Positions 1 through 10,847 of a stretch of DNA of 64,000 nt are shown piece after piece. Under the pieces are notes generated by a model. It was not told the DNA's origin and made no database searches. It saw only the letters and a program-made list of their open reading frames with translations. The DNA is from Margaritispora aquatica (taxonomy: Eukaryota > Ascomycota > Leotiomycetes > Helotiales > Discinellaceae): NCBI GenBank assembly GCA_007644065.1, contig VJWN01000014.1:930001-994000 (forward strand), given 5' to 3'. Both the position numbers and the translations under genes were made by a program. How positions within the stretch are numbered: the first letter of the stretch is position 1; each line of letters starts with the position of its first letter.

Positions 1-34
1 GCTACAAACTAATTCAACTAACACACATTCCCAG

Positions 35-953
35 GCCCGAAAGCCCATTTCAACTAATATCATCCACCGGTGCTTTGGAAATGACACACCTTCCATTAGA
101 TCATTGGTGTGTTGATAATGCTCGTATAATGGCACAAACCCATAACACGATTTTCCGAGCCCTCAACGCAATCTACCATCATGCAGCGCTTGTCTCTCCA
201 GGCAGCCAAGATGCCGCCGATCTTCTCACTCTTTGTAACTTTACTTATGAGTTCATCTACCATCATCAACTTGGAGAAGAGAATCATTACTTTATCGAGA
301 TTGAAAGAGCCACGGGCAAGAAAGGCTTGATGAAAATCAATATTGACCAACATGCCGCCATGGACGAAGGACTATTGAAATTCCGCAAGTACGCTGAAAG
401 CACTCGCAGAGAAGACTTTGATGGAAGCAAGCTCCGGAAGCTTATTGATGAGTTCAAACCACAATATGAAAAACACCAGCACGAAGAGATCAAGACAATA
501 CTCGATCTCCACGATAAGATTGATTCACAAGCTTTGAAGGCAATTGACATCAAGTTCCGCAAAGACGCCGAGCTACAAAGCGATATATTCAAGTAAGCTT
601 TACAATGGCATTCTTAGCAGCAAGCACTGATAAAAATATTTAGAGCGGCTCCACTCGTCATGGGATGCCAAGACATCAATTTTGTTTTGGATGGCAAGAA
701 GATCACATTTCCTAATGCAGGTGTCATCGCACCGTTTGCTGTCGATGGTATCTTAAGCCGTCGTCATGCTAGTGTCTGGCGTTTACTACCAAGCACCATG
801 TATGGTGTCCCCCGGCCACTAACAGTTGCGAAGGACTTCGAAAGATCTGAAGTCGGATTCGTTGACAATGGCTCATCTGTCCTCCTCTTGAAGGCAAGCT
901 GGCTTGGCGTTTTCCTTGCGATCGCCTATTATGTTATGATGAAAACTTACTAG
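35..953 (+). CDS. Hemerythrin (HHE) cation-binding domain protein, 5'-partial
   Basis: Predicted non-haem di-iron, four-helix-bundle protein of the hemerythrin HHE family; its cellular substrate is unknown. Exons seen are 35-592 and 644-953, and the intron 593-643 has GTAAGC and TAG ends. The first visible exon follows a CTAAC branch site (about 16-20) and CCCAG at 30-34, so the true start codon lies left of the window; the internal ATG at 81 is less likely because the upstream frame reads a family-like SPFQLIS segment. Candidate metal ligands are the His of THNTIF, H and E in HHQLGEENH, H and E in QHAAMDE, and the HQHEE pair. The last ~20 residues are hydrophobic (SWLGVFLAIAYYVMMK), which would fit a C-terminal membrane anchor. 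The gene converges on the PXB gene. Confidence 0.85.
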
Positions 954-1343
954 TAGTTTGTATTTGTTTGTTAAGCTATGGCGTTGGTTGGAGTGAGTAG
1001 TGTTCATTATTTAGACTTTTTTTCTATCAGAGTGGGTGGGTTAAATTACGATTGCTAGCTTGTAGCTCGTACAGTAGAAGACAATAATTGGTTTGTAAAA
1101 TAAATCGCTTAAATTGCATTTCAAATTTTGTCAAGTGTTGAAACTCGAGATCTGTTCTGTTACTGAGTGGACGAGCTTAAATAACAAATGAGCATGTCCT
1201 CAGAGTTACATGTTTAACTTGGGTTGAGTGTGCTTGGATCCATTTATTGGTTCGTCGTTCCATTGAAACTATGCGTTTAGTCGTTACAATCCCCCAGGTG
1301 TGTATAAGCAAATGGGACTCAAGTCTAATTACGTCTATACTGT
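954..1343. other. Intergenic, convergent 3' flanks
   Basis: This 390-bp stretch lies between two converging genes. It is AT-rich and has no supported ORF. It presumably holds both 3' UTRs and polyadenylation signals. Confidence 0.6.
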
Positions 1344-3370
1344 CTATAGTTTATTAGAATCTTTTAAAATGTGTCGAAATGAATCGCCTAGCACTTTCAC
1401 CACTATATCAACGTTTGGTTCTTCTGGAATGCCAGCCATGACCTGCTTCGAGATTGTCTCACTATCCCACCACTCCTTGTCTTTGGAGCCCGACTTCTTC
1501 TTGCTATCATCCTTGAACTGGATATCCTTCCCTTTCCGCATCTTGCCCTCTGCTTTCGCTGGAGTAACCAATGTGCTGTCGATCAAGCCATGCCACCGAG
1601 CGAGATACACTCCAGGTCCATGCATTGTCTGCGTTTTATCGTCTAGGATATCCTGAGCCCGCCTTGCTGAGAGCTTGTTCAATTGCGCCAGATAAGACGC
1701 ATGTGCAGTCAATGCAGTGGTGATCCCAGGCTTCAGTTGTTCCGGGACAGAGTCGAAGGCAGTCCTCAACCGCTCAGTCATGGCACCAGCTGCATCGTTT
1801 GGTGAGCCGGCATGCATGTTCTCCTTTCTAAATTCGATTACAGCTCTCTTGCACCATTGTCGCCATATCAGCGCCCATTCTGGGCAATTTCCGGCGACTT
1901 GATGCAAAACCTTGAATACCCGAGCAGCGTGTCTTTGGAAGAGAGCAGCGAAATCTTGGACAGAGGGAGCTTTGTTGCCAGAATTCGGCTTCACGGTCTT
2001 GATCAAGTCGGTTAAGAAGTCTTGCACGTATCCAACTGTCACGCTAAGATCTACTCCTTCGTGCACTGATCGGATGAGAGGCTCGTATACAGCAACCACA
2101 TCACGAATTATTTGCGTCAGATTGTCTGGGTAGCCGCGACATGCAACGCGAATAATTTCTTTCCGATCGCGGATGGAAAGTCGTGCGGAGTAGTATTCGA
2201 GTGCTTGTGTGTGTTGAGCTTCTGTGAGGGTCGTGGTTGGTGGGTAGCGTGAGTTCTCGAAGATAACTTGGACGATGGATTTTGATTGCTGGATGCTGAG
2301 TGCTCTTAGCTTTTCGTGCTGCTCGCGAGAGGTTGAATCGATGTGTGTTTCGATTGCATCTAGGTGCTCTTTACTAGGTCCATTCTTTGCCTTGGAGATG
2401 CGTGCCACGGTATCTTTGAATTCAGCCTGGTCCCATCCTAACACTGTTGAAATAATCCTGTTTCTGTCAGCAGCTTCCTAGATCGTTCACATTAAGAGAC
2501 GTACTGTTGAAGTAAGTTCACTCCGTCGTCAGCACTCTTACTCAATCCCATCCAGTTGGTCATTGCTCGTATACCTAACTTGGTAAGGATCAGTTTCAGC
2601 ACACCATTTATCATGGTTGCTGCATTGCCAACTCTGAGAGCTTGCTTTAGCGCCATATAGGGAATCATCTTGTTTGCATTGCTCAGCAGCTTTAAGATGT
2701 CTTGGCCGCTAGGCGAGAGCACGAATATGTGATGGGCAAACGATGCTAGACTGAATTTGGTGACGAGTCAGCAAGCAAAATGAGAAGCGAGAGGCAATCC
2801 TGACACTCACATGAGAAATATATGCTTCAAAGCAGCCTGTACCATAACGGATTTCTTTCCTAAATCGTCCGATTCCGCAAATCCTTCAAATAATTCATCA
2901 ATCAGGTCTCTATATATAATGTCATTGAGACATTCATTCCAAGCTCTCTCTAGATCTTCAGCTTTCGACATGTCATATTTGCCACCAGCTTCGTGTGGCA
3001 CTTTCGGACATTTCCCCAAAATTCCTCGCAAAAGCTGCTCCAGTACAACCGAGTGGGCAGTCGATAGAGTCTTTCTGGTTCCGATGTTCCCTTTGTCGTA
3101 ACTCTCGGACAACTCGGCTTCGCTCAAATTCGCCACCAGAGTTCCGACCCGCTCGGGCCAGAAGTCGGGACTCAGTTCTCGCAGCCCGGGAAGTGTGAGG
3201 ACAAAGGCATGCGTTAATTGTCGTAGCAGTGGTGCTTGGGATAGTCTACTGCTTGTATTCCGAGCTGGGTCCGGCGATTTCCAGGCCTCGATTTCAGCGT
3301 AAGCTTCATGATGGGTGAGGATGTCGAACAGTGCATTCGTCTGCGCTGGGGAAAGAGCCGGTGATGCCAT
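1344..3370 (-). CDS. PX-associated (PXB) / DUF3818 protein lacking a PX domain
   Basis: A 639-aa protein from exons 3370-2811, 2750-2505 and 2457-1344; all phases close. The N-terminal ~185 residues match what I remember of the fungal PX-associated region (LSPAQTNALFDIL, LSESYDKGN, RKTLSTAHS). Exons 2-3 match the DUF3818 region (FVLSPSGQD, RVGNAATMING, QQIISTVLGWD). In the larger fungal relatives a phosphoinositide-binding PX domain lies between these parts; here they are joined directly with no PX. The C-terminus is Lys/Ser-rich (KDDSKKKSGSKDKEWWD). A role in membrane or endosome trafficking follows only from the family name. The start is the ATG at 3370, the first Met of the conserved N-terminus. 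The third exon uses the acceptor at 2459-2458, which restores the conserved IISTVLGW segment. Confidence 0.85.
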
Positions 3371-4094
3371 GGGTTCAATAGCTGGTGATTTCGACGTTAC
3401 TTGAGATAGATATCGAGCTTATAATGGTTGAGCAGACTTGGACACGCGTTTATTTCGCATGCAGTCGTTGTTGCGAACAAGACAGCTTTGATGATTTGAA
3501 ACAGATGCGATGTGGTCGTAACCTCGTTTCACAGTTAGAGAATCGCAGGGTCAACTCATCTTGGCAATTGGGACTGAGTCAAAAAGACAACTTCTTCGGA
3601 TCAAAGAGGGCATTCGCCTTCCAACAATAGCATTGAAGTTTTGAGCGCTATTGTGCGTCATCAAAGTGCAAGATGACCACCACAAGCGACAATCTTTGCC
3701 CCGCCCCCTATTTTACCCCACTAACCTTGTAGCGGGTATTCAACTCCAGTCTCGTGACACTTGACAATACTGCAAAGGGAAAACTTGACTGCATGGAGAT
3801 TACTAATATATAAATATCCTAAAATAAGCATCATTTTTACACTCACTGCTTTGAATGTGCATACCTACCAAGTGTGCACATTCGCATCAAGGAGGCATGT
3901 GACTACATATCATGTGACCCTGCAACTTTGGCCATGAGCCTGGCCAAATACCTCGAGCAGGTATTCAGACGTGTTACTTTGACCTTTGACCTGTACATTT
4001 GCTGGCACATTTGACACAGCTTTCGTTACGTTGGTCTTTGACTCGCCCGATCTCATCCCAAAGTGGGTTGAATACGCTTGCACCAATGTGTAAC
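3371..4094. other. Upstream region of PXB gene up to MITE
   Basis: It holds the promoter of the PXB gene at its left side. Further right it is AT-rich non-coding DNA. An 81-codon ORF at 3385-3630 has no recognisable family. CATGTGAC boxes appear near 3900-3915. Confidence 0.5.
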
Positions 4095-4571
4095 CAGAGT
4101 GGCCAATAAGTCAGTCAGTCAGCTAATCAGCGAGAGGATTCATAGCTAACTCGCTAATATAATTAAGAATCTTCGCTGACTTACTAATAACGGCTTATAA
4201 GCTCGCTAACAGCGAAGAGTATAATAATATCCTTAGTTATTATTATTAATTATATAGAGTATAAAAGTATAAAATTAAGGTATAAAATTTATAAAACTTT
4301 ATACTATAATAATATAAATCTTATATTATATAACTAAGGCGAAAGCGAATAGTATAATTAAAAACTCGTTGATTTCGGCTAATAAAAGAGCTTTATTCGA
4401 CTATAAATAGACTTCGAAAACTATAAAAATTGACCCTTAAGCTTAGAAGCTAGCCTATCAGCGAAGGAATACTACGCTTACTTGCTGATATGAATTAACT
4501 CTTAAGCTGATAGGCTTCTTGGCGTAGCTTATAAGCTAGCTGATTAGCTGGCTTACTTATTGGCCACTCTG
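4095..4571. mobile_element. hAT-like MITE (non-autonomous, 477 bp)
   Basis: The ends form a terminal inverted repeat: the left end starts CAGAGTGGCCAATAAG and the reverse complement of the right end reads the same 16 bases. Subterminal sequence also matches (CAGCTAATCAGC on both sides). CAGAG-type termini are typical of the hAT superfamily. The eight bases outside each end (TGTGTAAC at 4087-4094, TGTGCATC at 4572-4579) agree at six of eight positions, as expected of an old 8-bp target duplication. The interior is very AT-rich, has further inverted segments around GAAGC...CTATCAGC, and contains no ORF. The AT-richness could reflect repeat-induced point mutation. Confidence 0.75.
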
Positions 4572-5290
4572 TGTGCATCTATTATCGAACGTAGTCCGCC
4601 ACAATTCAGCAACAATGTGCATAAAGAAAGGAGTATAGCTTACGGCTCTCAGATCTATAATATCATGGATGCTATTAAGTGTGCTCATCGAAAACTAATC
4701 TAGGAAGATCGCCCTTTTGCTTCGTCGCTGGAGGAGCTCAAGTTACACTTCGATACTAGTCTACCAGGTCGATGAGCTAGTTGCAAGCAGCAACTTAGAT
4801 AAAAGGAGGATTTCGAGGTTGTGCGCACTTATTACTCACTCTTGCTTTCTTTCTTTTTTTATATAGCTCAATGTGTATTCCCATCAAGCACTTCCTCATA
4901 AGCAGTGCACATATATCAAGGTATAGTAGTACTCATCTCACCAGGTATGATATCATGTTACTTAAAATTTATGAGGCACTTGACGAAAATGTCGTGGCTG
5001 CTAAGTTCGCATCTGAAGTCAACTTCGTAGACTCGGCTAAAAGGGACTTCTCGTCCGTGTCACGTTTTTGACCCTCCCATATTGTTTGGTTTCGCGCAGG
5101 ACCTAAGGTAACTGAGATTTTGCAACCTCTACAATTCGAAATTAGCTTCAGTATGTGAAGCTTCTCGACCTTACCAATCGATATACGCACGCAATCAACT
5201 AAATCACTTCACTTAGCTAGTTTGGTGTCGCCACATTTATCTAAAGAGCCTGCAGCTGCATCAAAAGTACAGGCGTGTATCTCATCTCAA
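4572..5290. other. AT-rich intergenic DNA, possible decayed sequence
   Basis: There is no intact gene. Around 4640-4860 short stretches between stops look like degraded coding sequence, but I cannot assign a family. A pyrimidine tract precedes TATATAG at 4860. Confidence 0.35.
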
Positions 5291-5294
5291 TACA

Positions 5295-5790
5295 ATATGG
5301 AACCTGTCGAGATTCAGAGCTAGTGGGGCACAAATCAAAACACAGCCCAATCAACTATCAATGTTCGGAAGAAAAGAAGACTGAAGGCAAAATTCAGGCC
5401 AAAGTTGACCAAACACCCAGGGGAACAACTTGGAGAACCTGCACATCGTCGAAGAAATTGCCTTGGAAACCCTAACATCCACACCGAAATTCAATTGCCA
5501 ACTTACCAAAGAACCATTCGACACGTTCCGCGGCCTCTTCCCTCAATCCAATAAACTTGCGTCTAATTCAGTCATGTGGATTTATTTTGTAGATGCAATG
5601 GAAAAAGTCGGATTTGCTACATTTCGAAATGGGGGCTCGGCGGTCTTGTTCGTGCCAGTTGAAGGATCGGTTTGGGAGGAAGAGGTAAGATCTCGATCCA
5701 CCATCCGCATTCAGAAACTGAGATTGATGCCGTTTCTCGTCTCTCCATTGGAAAGCAGACGCAGAAGTGGTTTGGTTAGAGAACAGATAC
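5295..5790 (+). pseudogene. Decayed gene fragment of an uncharacterised fungal family
   Basis: Between 5490 and 5670 one frame reads KEPFDTFRGLF, MWIYFVDAMEKVGFA and GGSAVLFVP. About 30 bases on, the next frame reads GKISIHHPHSE and QTQKWFG followed by a stop. From memory this order (FDVF...F, DFxHAMxxxGF, GGSAVxF, HxPHP, WFGW) occurs near the C-terminus of many uncharacterised fungal proteins with a Lys-rich stretch before it, and a Lys/Arg-rich stretch is seen here at 5360-5420. The frame change at about 5670-5690, the premature stop and the missing upstream body make this a relic. An intron could in principle explain the frame change, but no acceptor fits. Confidence 0.45.
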
Positions 5791-5799
5791 TTTAAGTTG

Positions 5800-6212
5800 G
5801 CGAAGAAGTGATGATGGGTATCCTAGACTTTTAGCTCTGTCAAAGCGAGCTAATATGGATTAAAATGCTTGCGGCAATCAGGAATTTTGAAGCACCGTAA
5901 GTCTGGTCACTAGACGCAGACGGAAAAAGTAAAAATACGAAAGAGTATTTGAGTGTCGGCAATAAATAGTTGCTGAGAATACAAATACTTTCAACTAAAC
6001 ATGTAGACTTGTGTGGATGTCAACAACCAGTCGTCGGCCCCCACTCTTGGTCGGGACAATTTCCCGCACGCGCCTCCCTTCTTATCAGCATCTTCAAGTG
6101 AAAGAGATGGAAATAACTCTACTTCCTTCATGTAGCTTAACTGACATCAATGGCGAAATTCACATATCAATGAGAGCGCCGTGCGAACAAATGTATCTAC
6201 TGAAACTTTAAA
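5800..6212. other. Upstream region of the Zn2Cys6 gene
   Basis: About 410 bp with no supported ORF. It probably contains the promoter and 5' UTR of the Zn2Cys6 regulator that starts at 6213. Confidence 0.5.
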
Positions 6213-7732
6213 ATGTCACGGTGCGCGAAGCTAAGGACTAAGAAAGGCTGCACAACATGTAAGATCCGAACGTCTCAAGCTCCCCTTCGCAGAACTAGGC
6301 TAACCGAGATTAGGTCGCAGCAGGCGAAAGAAGTGCGATGAGAACCGTACACCAGATTGTGCAACTTGCACCAGACTTGGGCTGAGCTGTGAATGGCCGG
6401 ACTTGACGACTCTTCAGGATCGGCGTGAGCGAAGAGCTGAGAACTCAAGATGGTCGCGGGCATCCAAAAGCCCTGATCTGCCACCCGCCTCTATGTTGGA
6501 AGTTGTATCTCCACCTCAGCTTTTGGATCCGTTGGAAACTGTTCCTCACTTACTTCCTACCTCTGTTCAACTCGAAGTCTTCTACGATGGGATTCTCTCA
6601 ACAGCTCAGATTTTCCTCCGCAGTGATCGAGAAGTCGTGCTCATGACCTCGTACTGCGAGTCTTTTATTCCCGCAAATATCCTTCCTACAGCCCACTCTA
6701 AGTTCTCGAAGATGTATGTTGTAGATGTGCAGGAGTTGAGAGATAGTATGCTCGCATGCAGCTCTGTCCAGCTCGCAAACAAGACAGGCAACCCTCCTGT
6801 CGAGGCACTGAGCTATTACACCAGGGCAGTTACGGGTCTAAGGAAAAGATTGGATGCTGGAGGTGTCACGGGTCTCGAGGACTGGCTCCTAGCAGCTACT
6901 TGTCTGCTGCACTGTTTTGAGGTGAGATTCCCTCTCAATGAACAGGACAGAGATTAAACGATGTTAGACATGGCGATGTGATGCCAATCAATCGGCACCA
7001 CTAGCTTTTCAGCACCTGTTAGGAGCCATCCAACTTCTCAAAGTGCGAGCAGTCTCATCGGTGAAAGAAGGGAGCGATCTCCAGACCCTCATAGCAGAGT
7101 CTGTCATCTTTCATGTATCGACTCTACTCGCTCTAGACTCCGCGTTTGCTACATTGGACGTGGATAGTGAACTATGGGATTGGATCGAGATTATCTTTCA
7201 TTCCTCTGACCACAGCAACATATTCGCACCTCTCAATCATCCAGTTCTTGGAACACCTCGACAGCTAAACAGACTTGTCTTTGAGATCTCAAAATTAAGT
7301 ATGCGTGGACTGGTATCAAGCAAAGACAAAGAGGAACGAGAACGATTATCTACCGAGCTGACGAGATGGGAAACGCAAGAAGACCCCTCGCAAGACAAAA
7401 TGTTACAGGATGATCCATATGCTGAAGCGAGAAAGTTGTATATCATTTGCGCTCGAATTCTTCTTCTCAGTATAGGAGCTGTTGAAACAGATGAAGCTCG
7501 TGCCCTTCATCAGCAACGGCTTCGAGAATGCCTTGAAATGGGCATCGACACCATTTGTAAGATAGAGAATACAAATCAGGAAGCTTGGAATTTCTTGCTG
7601 AGATGGCCTCTCCGTGTCTTGGGAAACATAGTAGAGAAAGAGTCGGACAGGCAGGTGATATGCTCTGCCCTTGAGCGCTTGTGGCTCAATTCTTCATGTG
7701 GTGATGTCAAAAGGAGCTTGGAGAGATTATGA
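6213..7732 (+). CDS. Zn2Cys6 fungal transcription factor
   Basis: Exons 6213-6258, 6314-6921 and 6968-7732 give 472 aa. The N-terminus carries a complete binuclear zinc cluster with cysteines 13, 16, 23, 31, 34 and 41 (C-x2-C-x6-C-x7-C-x2-C-x6-C) and the basic RSRRKKCDE segment. The first intron splits the second cysteine codon, and only the 6258/6314 junction restores the spacing. The rest is helical and fits the fungal-specific transcription factor domain (Fungal_trans_2 type: MLEVVSPPQLL, LQVLPTAHSKF-like segments, LAFQHLLGAIQLLK). It would act in the nucleus as a DNA-binding regulator. It converges on the amidase gene with a 247-bp gap, next to an amidase-transporter pair, so it may be a pathway-specific regulator. 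That link is inferred only from position. Confidence 0.85.
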
Positions 7733-7979
7733 GATACATTGTTCTTCATCCGAAAGACTAGGCGTTAGGGAAGAAAGCATTTACGGGGTGCTCTACTAGA
7801 TGAGATACTTGACGAATGATGACTTGTAGACTGAATGTATCACATGATGCGGCCGACTTAGTCGATCAATAACATGAGCTGTCGCGTGTTAATTTTGTGA
7901 ACCCTTTATCGGATCTGCCATCATAAATGTAGCCCCCTTTGTCAAACCAGTCTTTGTTACACCAAAATTACTTTCAAAA

Positions 7980-10027
7980 TTAGTTTGGCGATGTTTTACA
8001 TACGATTTTCTCGATAAACTTCGCCGCGGCAACCGTTTCCTCATCACGAAGATGCTTACCAACCAGCTGGAACGCAACAGGCGCTCCCGCAAAAGTCTTA
8101 GGGTCATCTAGAAATCGGTCAGCACTCGATTCGTATCTAACAACCTATGTGTTCTTACATTTGTCGTACTGCATCTGATCCAGAGTATTTGTGGGCTTGT
8201 AAGCTGTGTTGATTGCATCAAGCTCCTCGCTTACGACCTCTCCAGAAGGGAAAACTAACGCCGGGTGGTCCAAGAGGTTCCAGAGCATTGTATAAGTGCC
8301 ATAGTCCATCTTGTTCATCAGAGGTGCGCTTCCGATGTAGGGTGGGCATAATATGAAATCAACGCCCCTCTTCTTCATTAAAGCATGAAAGTCTGCCCTC
8401 AGTTGATCTCTTTGAGCATTGCATGCCCAATTTTCCGCCACGGATAACTCTCTGGCATGTTGGAGGAATGCTGCTGCTTCTGCATTCATGGGTTCACCGG
8501 ACGAGGAAACCAGATCCTTGATGGTTTTTCCTCCATCAGGGAAGAAAAGGGTGACCTAGAACATGTTATTACCAACACTTTACGATTATGAACATCAGTT
8601 GCGTACAATAAGTTGAAGGATCTCCATAGATTTGTAGGGCTCCCAATCAACAACTTTGACACCAGCTGCTTGTAGAGATTTCTGGGCGTTTTTCAATATA
8701 CGAGTCATCGGAGGGTGTGGGTTAACAATTCTAGGAGACCATTAGTGATTTCAGTGAAGCAAGAGATAGCTATAACTTACCCATCACTCCACATGACTCC
8801 GACAGTTATATCGCTTGAAGGCTCGACTCTTCGCCATGGGATAGGTAGGAGACTGATTTCATCATCCCACGGTCCTTGGTTAAGGATTGTTTTCATGAAT
8901 AAATCGATGTCATTGATGCTATTTGTGAGCGGTCCAATTACACACTTCACGGATTCTTGTCCTGCACCAGGTAGCTCAATCCCATCATATGGCAGCCTAG
9001 ATGCAGAAGGTCTAAATCCATAAACTCCGTTGAAAGCCGCTGGAATGCGAATCGAACCGCCAATATCGGTTCCGAGTCCAATAGCTGCAGATTTGAAGCC
9101 AATTGACTGTGAATTGTCAGTATGCGCAGAAAAGCAGTGAGTTAGAAGACAGATCTTCTGAGTCGTGTCTCAGGCGATCAATGAATGAAGCCTAAGCCAC
9201 ATCTCGCATATCTCTTGGGGCCTGGAAGATCTTCAAGAAGTAGTGATGAAATGAACCTACTGCTCCTTCGCCACCACTTGAGCCACCACAACTGAGTTCG
9301 CGGTTCCATGGATTTAGAGTCTGGCCCCAAATATTATTCTGGCAATCGCCCGTCTTAATGATCCATTAGCTCGTGTACTGAGTTTACTTTGGAATAAGGA
9401 AACTTGCCATCAGGGTTTGTGGTTCATTAGTCCGAAGGTGGAAAACAGCGCCAGCATTCTTTGCCAGGCGGACGAGATGGGAATCCTCTGGAGCAATCTT
9501 ATTGACCTGTGCTACATAAGCACCACTGGCAACACGACCTTTGTGCCAAATATGCTCCTTGGTCGATATTGGAACACCATGCAGAGGACCAATGACTTTT
9601 TTATTCTGCGCAAAATAAGCATCAAGCTCTTTGGCCCGTGATATGGCATCCTCAGCCATGAATTCTGTTGCATTGTTCAACTTAGCATCGTCAGCGGTCG
9701 AAATATTTACTTGGATGGGCCACAGAGACTTGCCAATTGTTGTCCAATTGTTGCCCTCTTTAGGAAAGCAATTGTAACTTCTTCAGCGGACCAAATTCCA
9801 TCACCCATTTGCTTCACCAACTGCGTTGCATCGCTTCCAGTAATTTCAAGCTCTGTCTTCGATAGCAATCCACTCTCTTCAGGAACAGCAAGGACGTTGA
9901 GCCGAGCGGAGGAGATCGGTTTGTTTTGAGCAAGTAACCATTGCTTCGGTGTCGAGTCTTCACGGACCTTCCTACTCTTCTCCGCCTCGAGCTCCCAGGC
10001 ACTTTGTGTTACGGTGGTTGCTGTCAT
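7980..10027 (-). CDS. Amidase signature family hydrolase (acetamidase/FAAH-like)
   Basis: Seven exons (10027-9734, 9680-9408, 9353-9261, 9106-8781, 8730-8607, 8555-8159, 8107-7980) give 544 aa, normal for fungal amidases. The Ser-cisSer-Lys catalytic elements are present: Lys in HGVPISTKEH, the Gly/Ser-rich SCGGSSGGEGA loop and GTDIGGSIRIP. The C-terminal segment FAGAPVAFQLVGK is also typical. It should hydrolyse a small amide or nitrile-derived substrate to acid and ammonia, probably in the cytosol; the substrate cannot be read from sequence. The start is the first ATG after the divergent promoter, giving MTATTVTQSAWELEAEK. Introns 1 and 2 both use GC donors (GCAAGT at 9733 and 9407), the only choices that keep the conserved frame. 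It is divergent from the MFS gene, sharing an 820-bp promoter region. Confidence 0.88.
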
Positions 10028-10847
10028 ATCTCCCAATGAGTAGAGCGAAAAGGGTTCTTTATTGAATGCTTACTCTAAGGTTATTCACTGTATATGAGAA
10101 TCGATAGGCCATTTCGAAGTCATTTTATACTAGCCTCGAACTTAGCGACATAATGATAGGCATTCTTCAAAATGAACCTGTGTGGATCATTGAATGCTGG
10201 CAAAGCCAATCATTCATATTACCGCGACTTAACACAGATGAGTGCACCTTGTAGATCAATGCTGAGACTGGAGATGGCTACCTCGGCTGCCCCATTCTTG
10301 AATACTTTCAGACACGGCACAACAGCTCTTGGGGTACGATAAGGCGGTATCCGCTTCGCTGACTTGGTGATACTTCCCTGCTGTCTCCAAATCCCAAAGG
10401 TGGAGATGCACATATTAGCTTCCAGGGATGCTTCGGAACGAAGCTCTTTACCGAACGATCGGGTACCGTCAGCCTTGTGAATTATTTGGGGAGAATGGAA
10501 ACGTTTCGTGAACAACGAATGAGGTTGCTGCAATAAACCTTGACGTCGAACTCGACAAGGTGTAGGGTATCCTCTAGCATGATCTCGCAGGTAATCAAAA
10601 GGAGAGCTATAGATACGCATCAAGTCAAGTTTGTGAAAGCACGGAGGCAGATGAAGATACCAAAGCTAGCGATAAGCTCACGAACTAAGCGAGCTCCCCT
10701 GTCAGCCAGCGCAAAAAGCGATGATTGGCCAGTAGGAAGTCGGTAGCGATAAAGATCATCGATTGCCAAAGTTCATATAACAAGCCGAGTGAAGCAGTTT
10801 TTGAGACTGTTGCCATCATATTATTCATTTCCTGGTGTTAAAAGAAA
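10028..10847. promoter_or_regulatory. Divergent promoter region amidase / MFS transporter
   Basis: 820 bp between the start codons of two divergently transcribed genes. A shared control region would allow co-expression. A 134-codon minus ORF at 10219-10623 overlaps it but has no family resemblance. I see no binding site that I can assign with confidence. Confidence 0.5.

Noticed and set aside
10219..10623. 134-codon minus ORF in the amidase/MFS promoter
   Set aside because: No homology signal and lies in the expected shared promoter.
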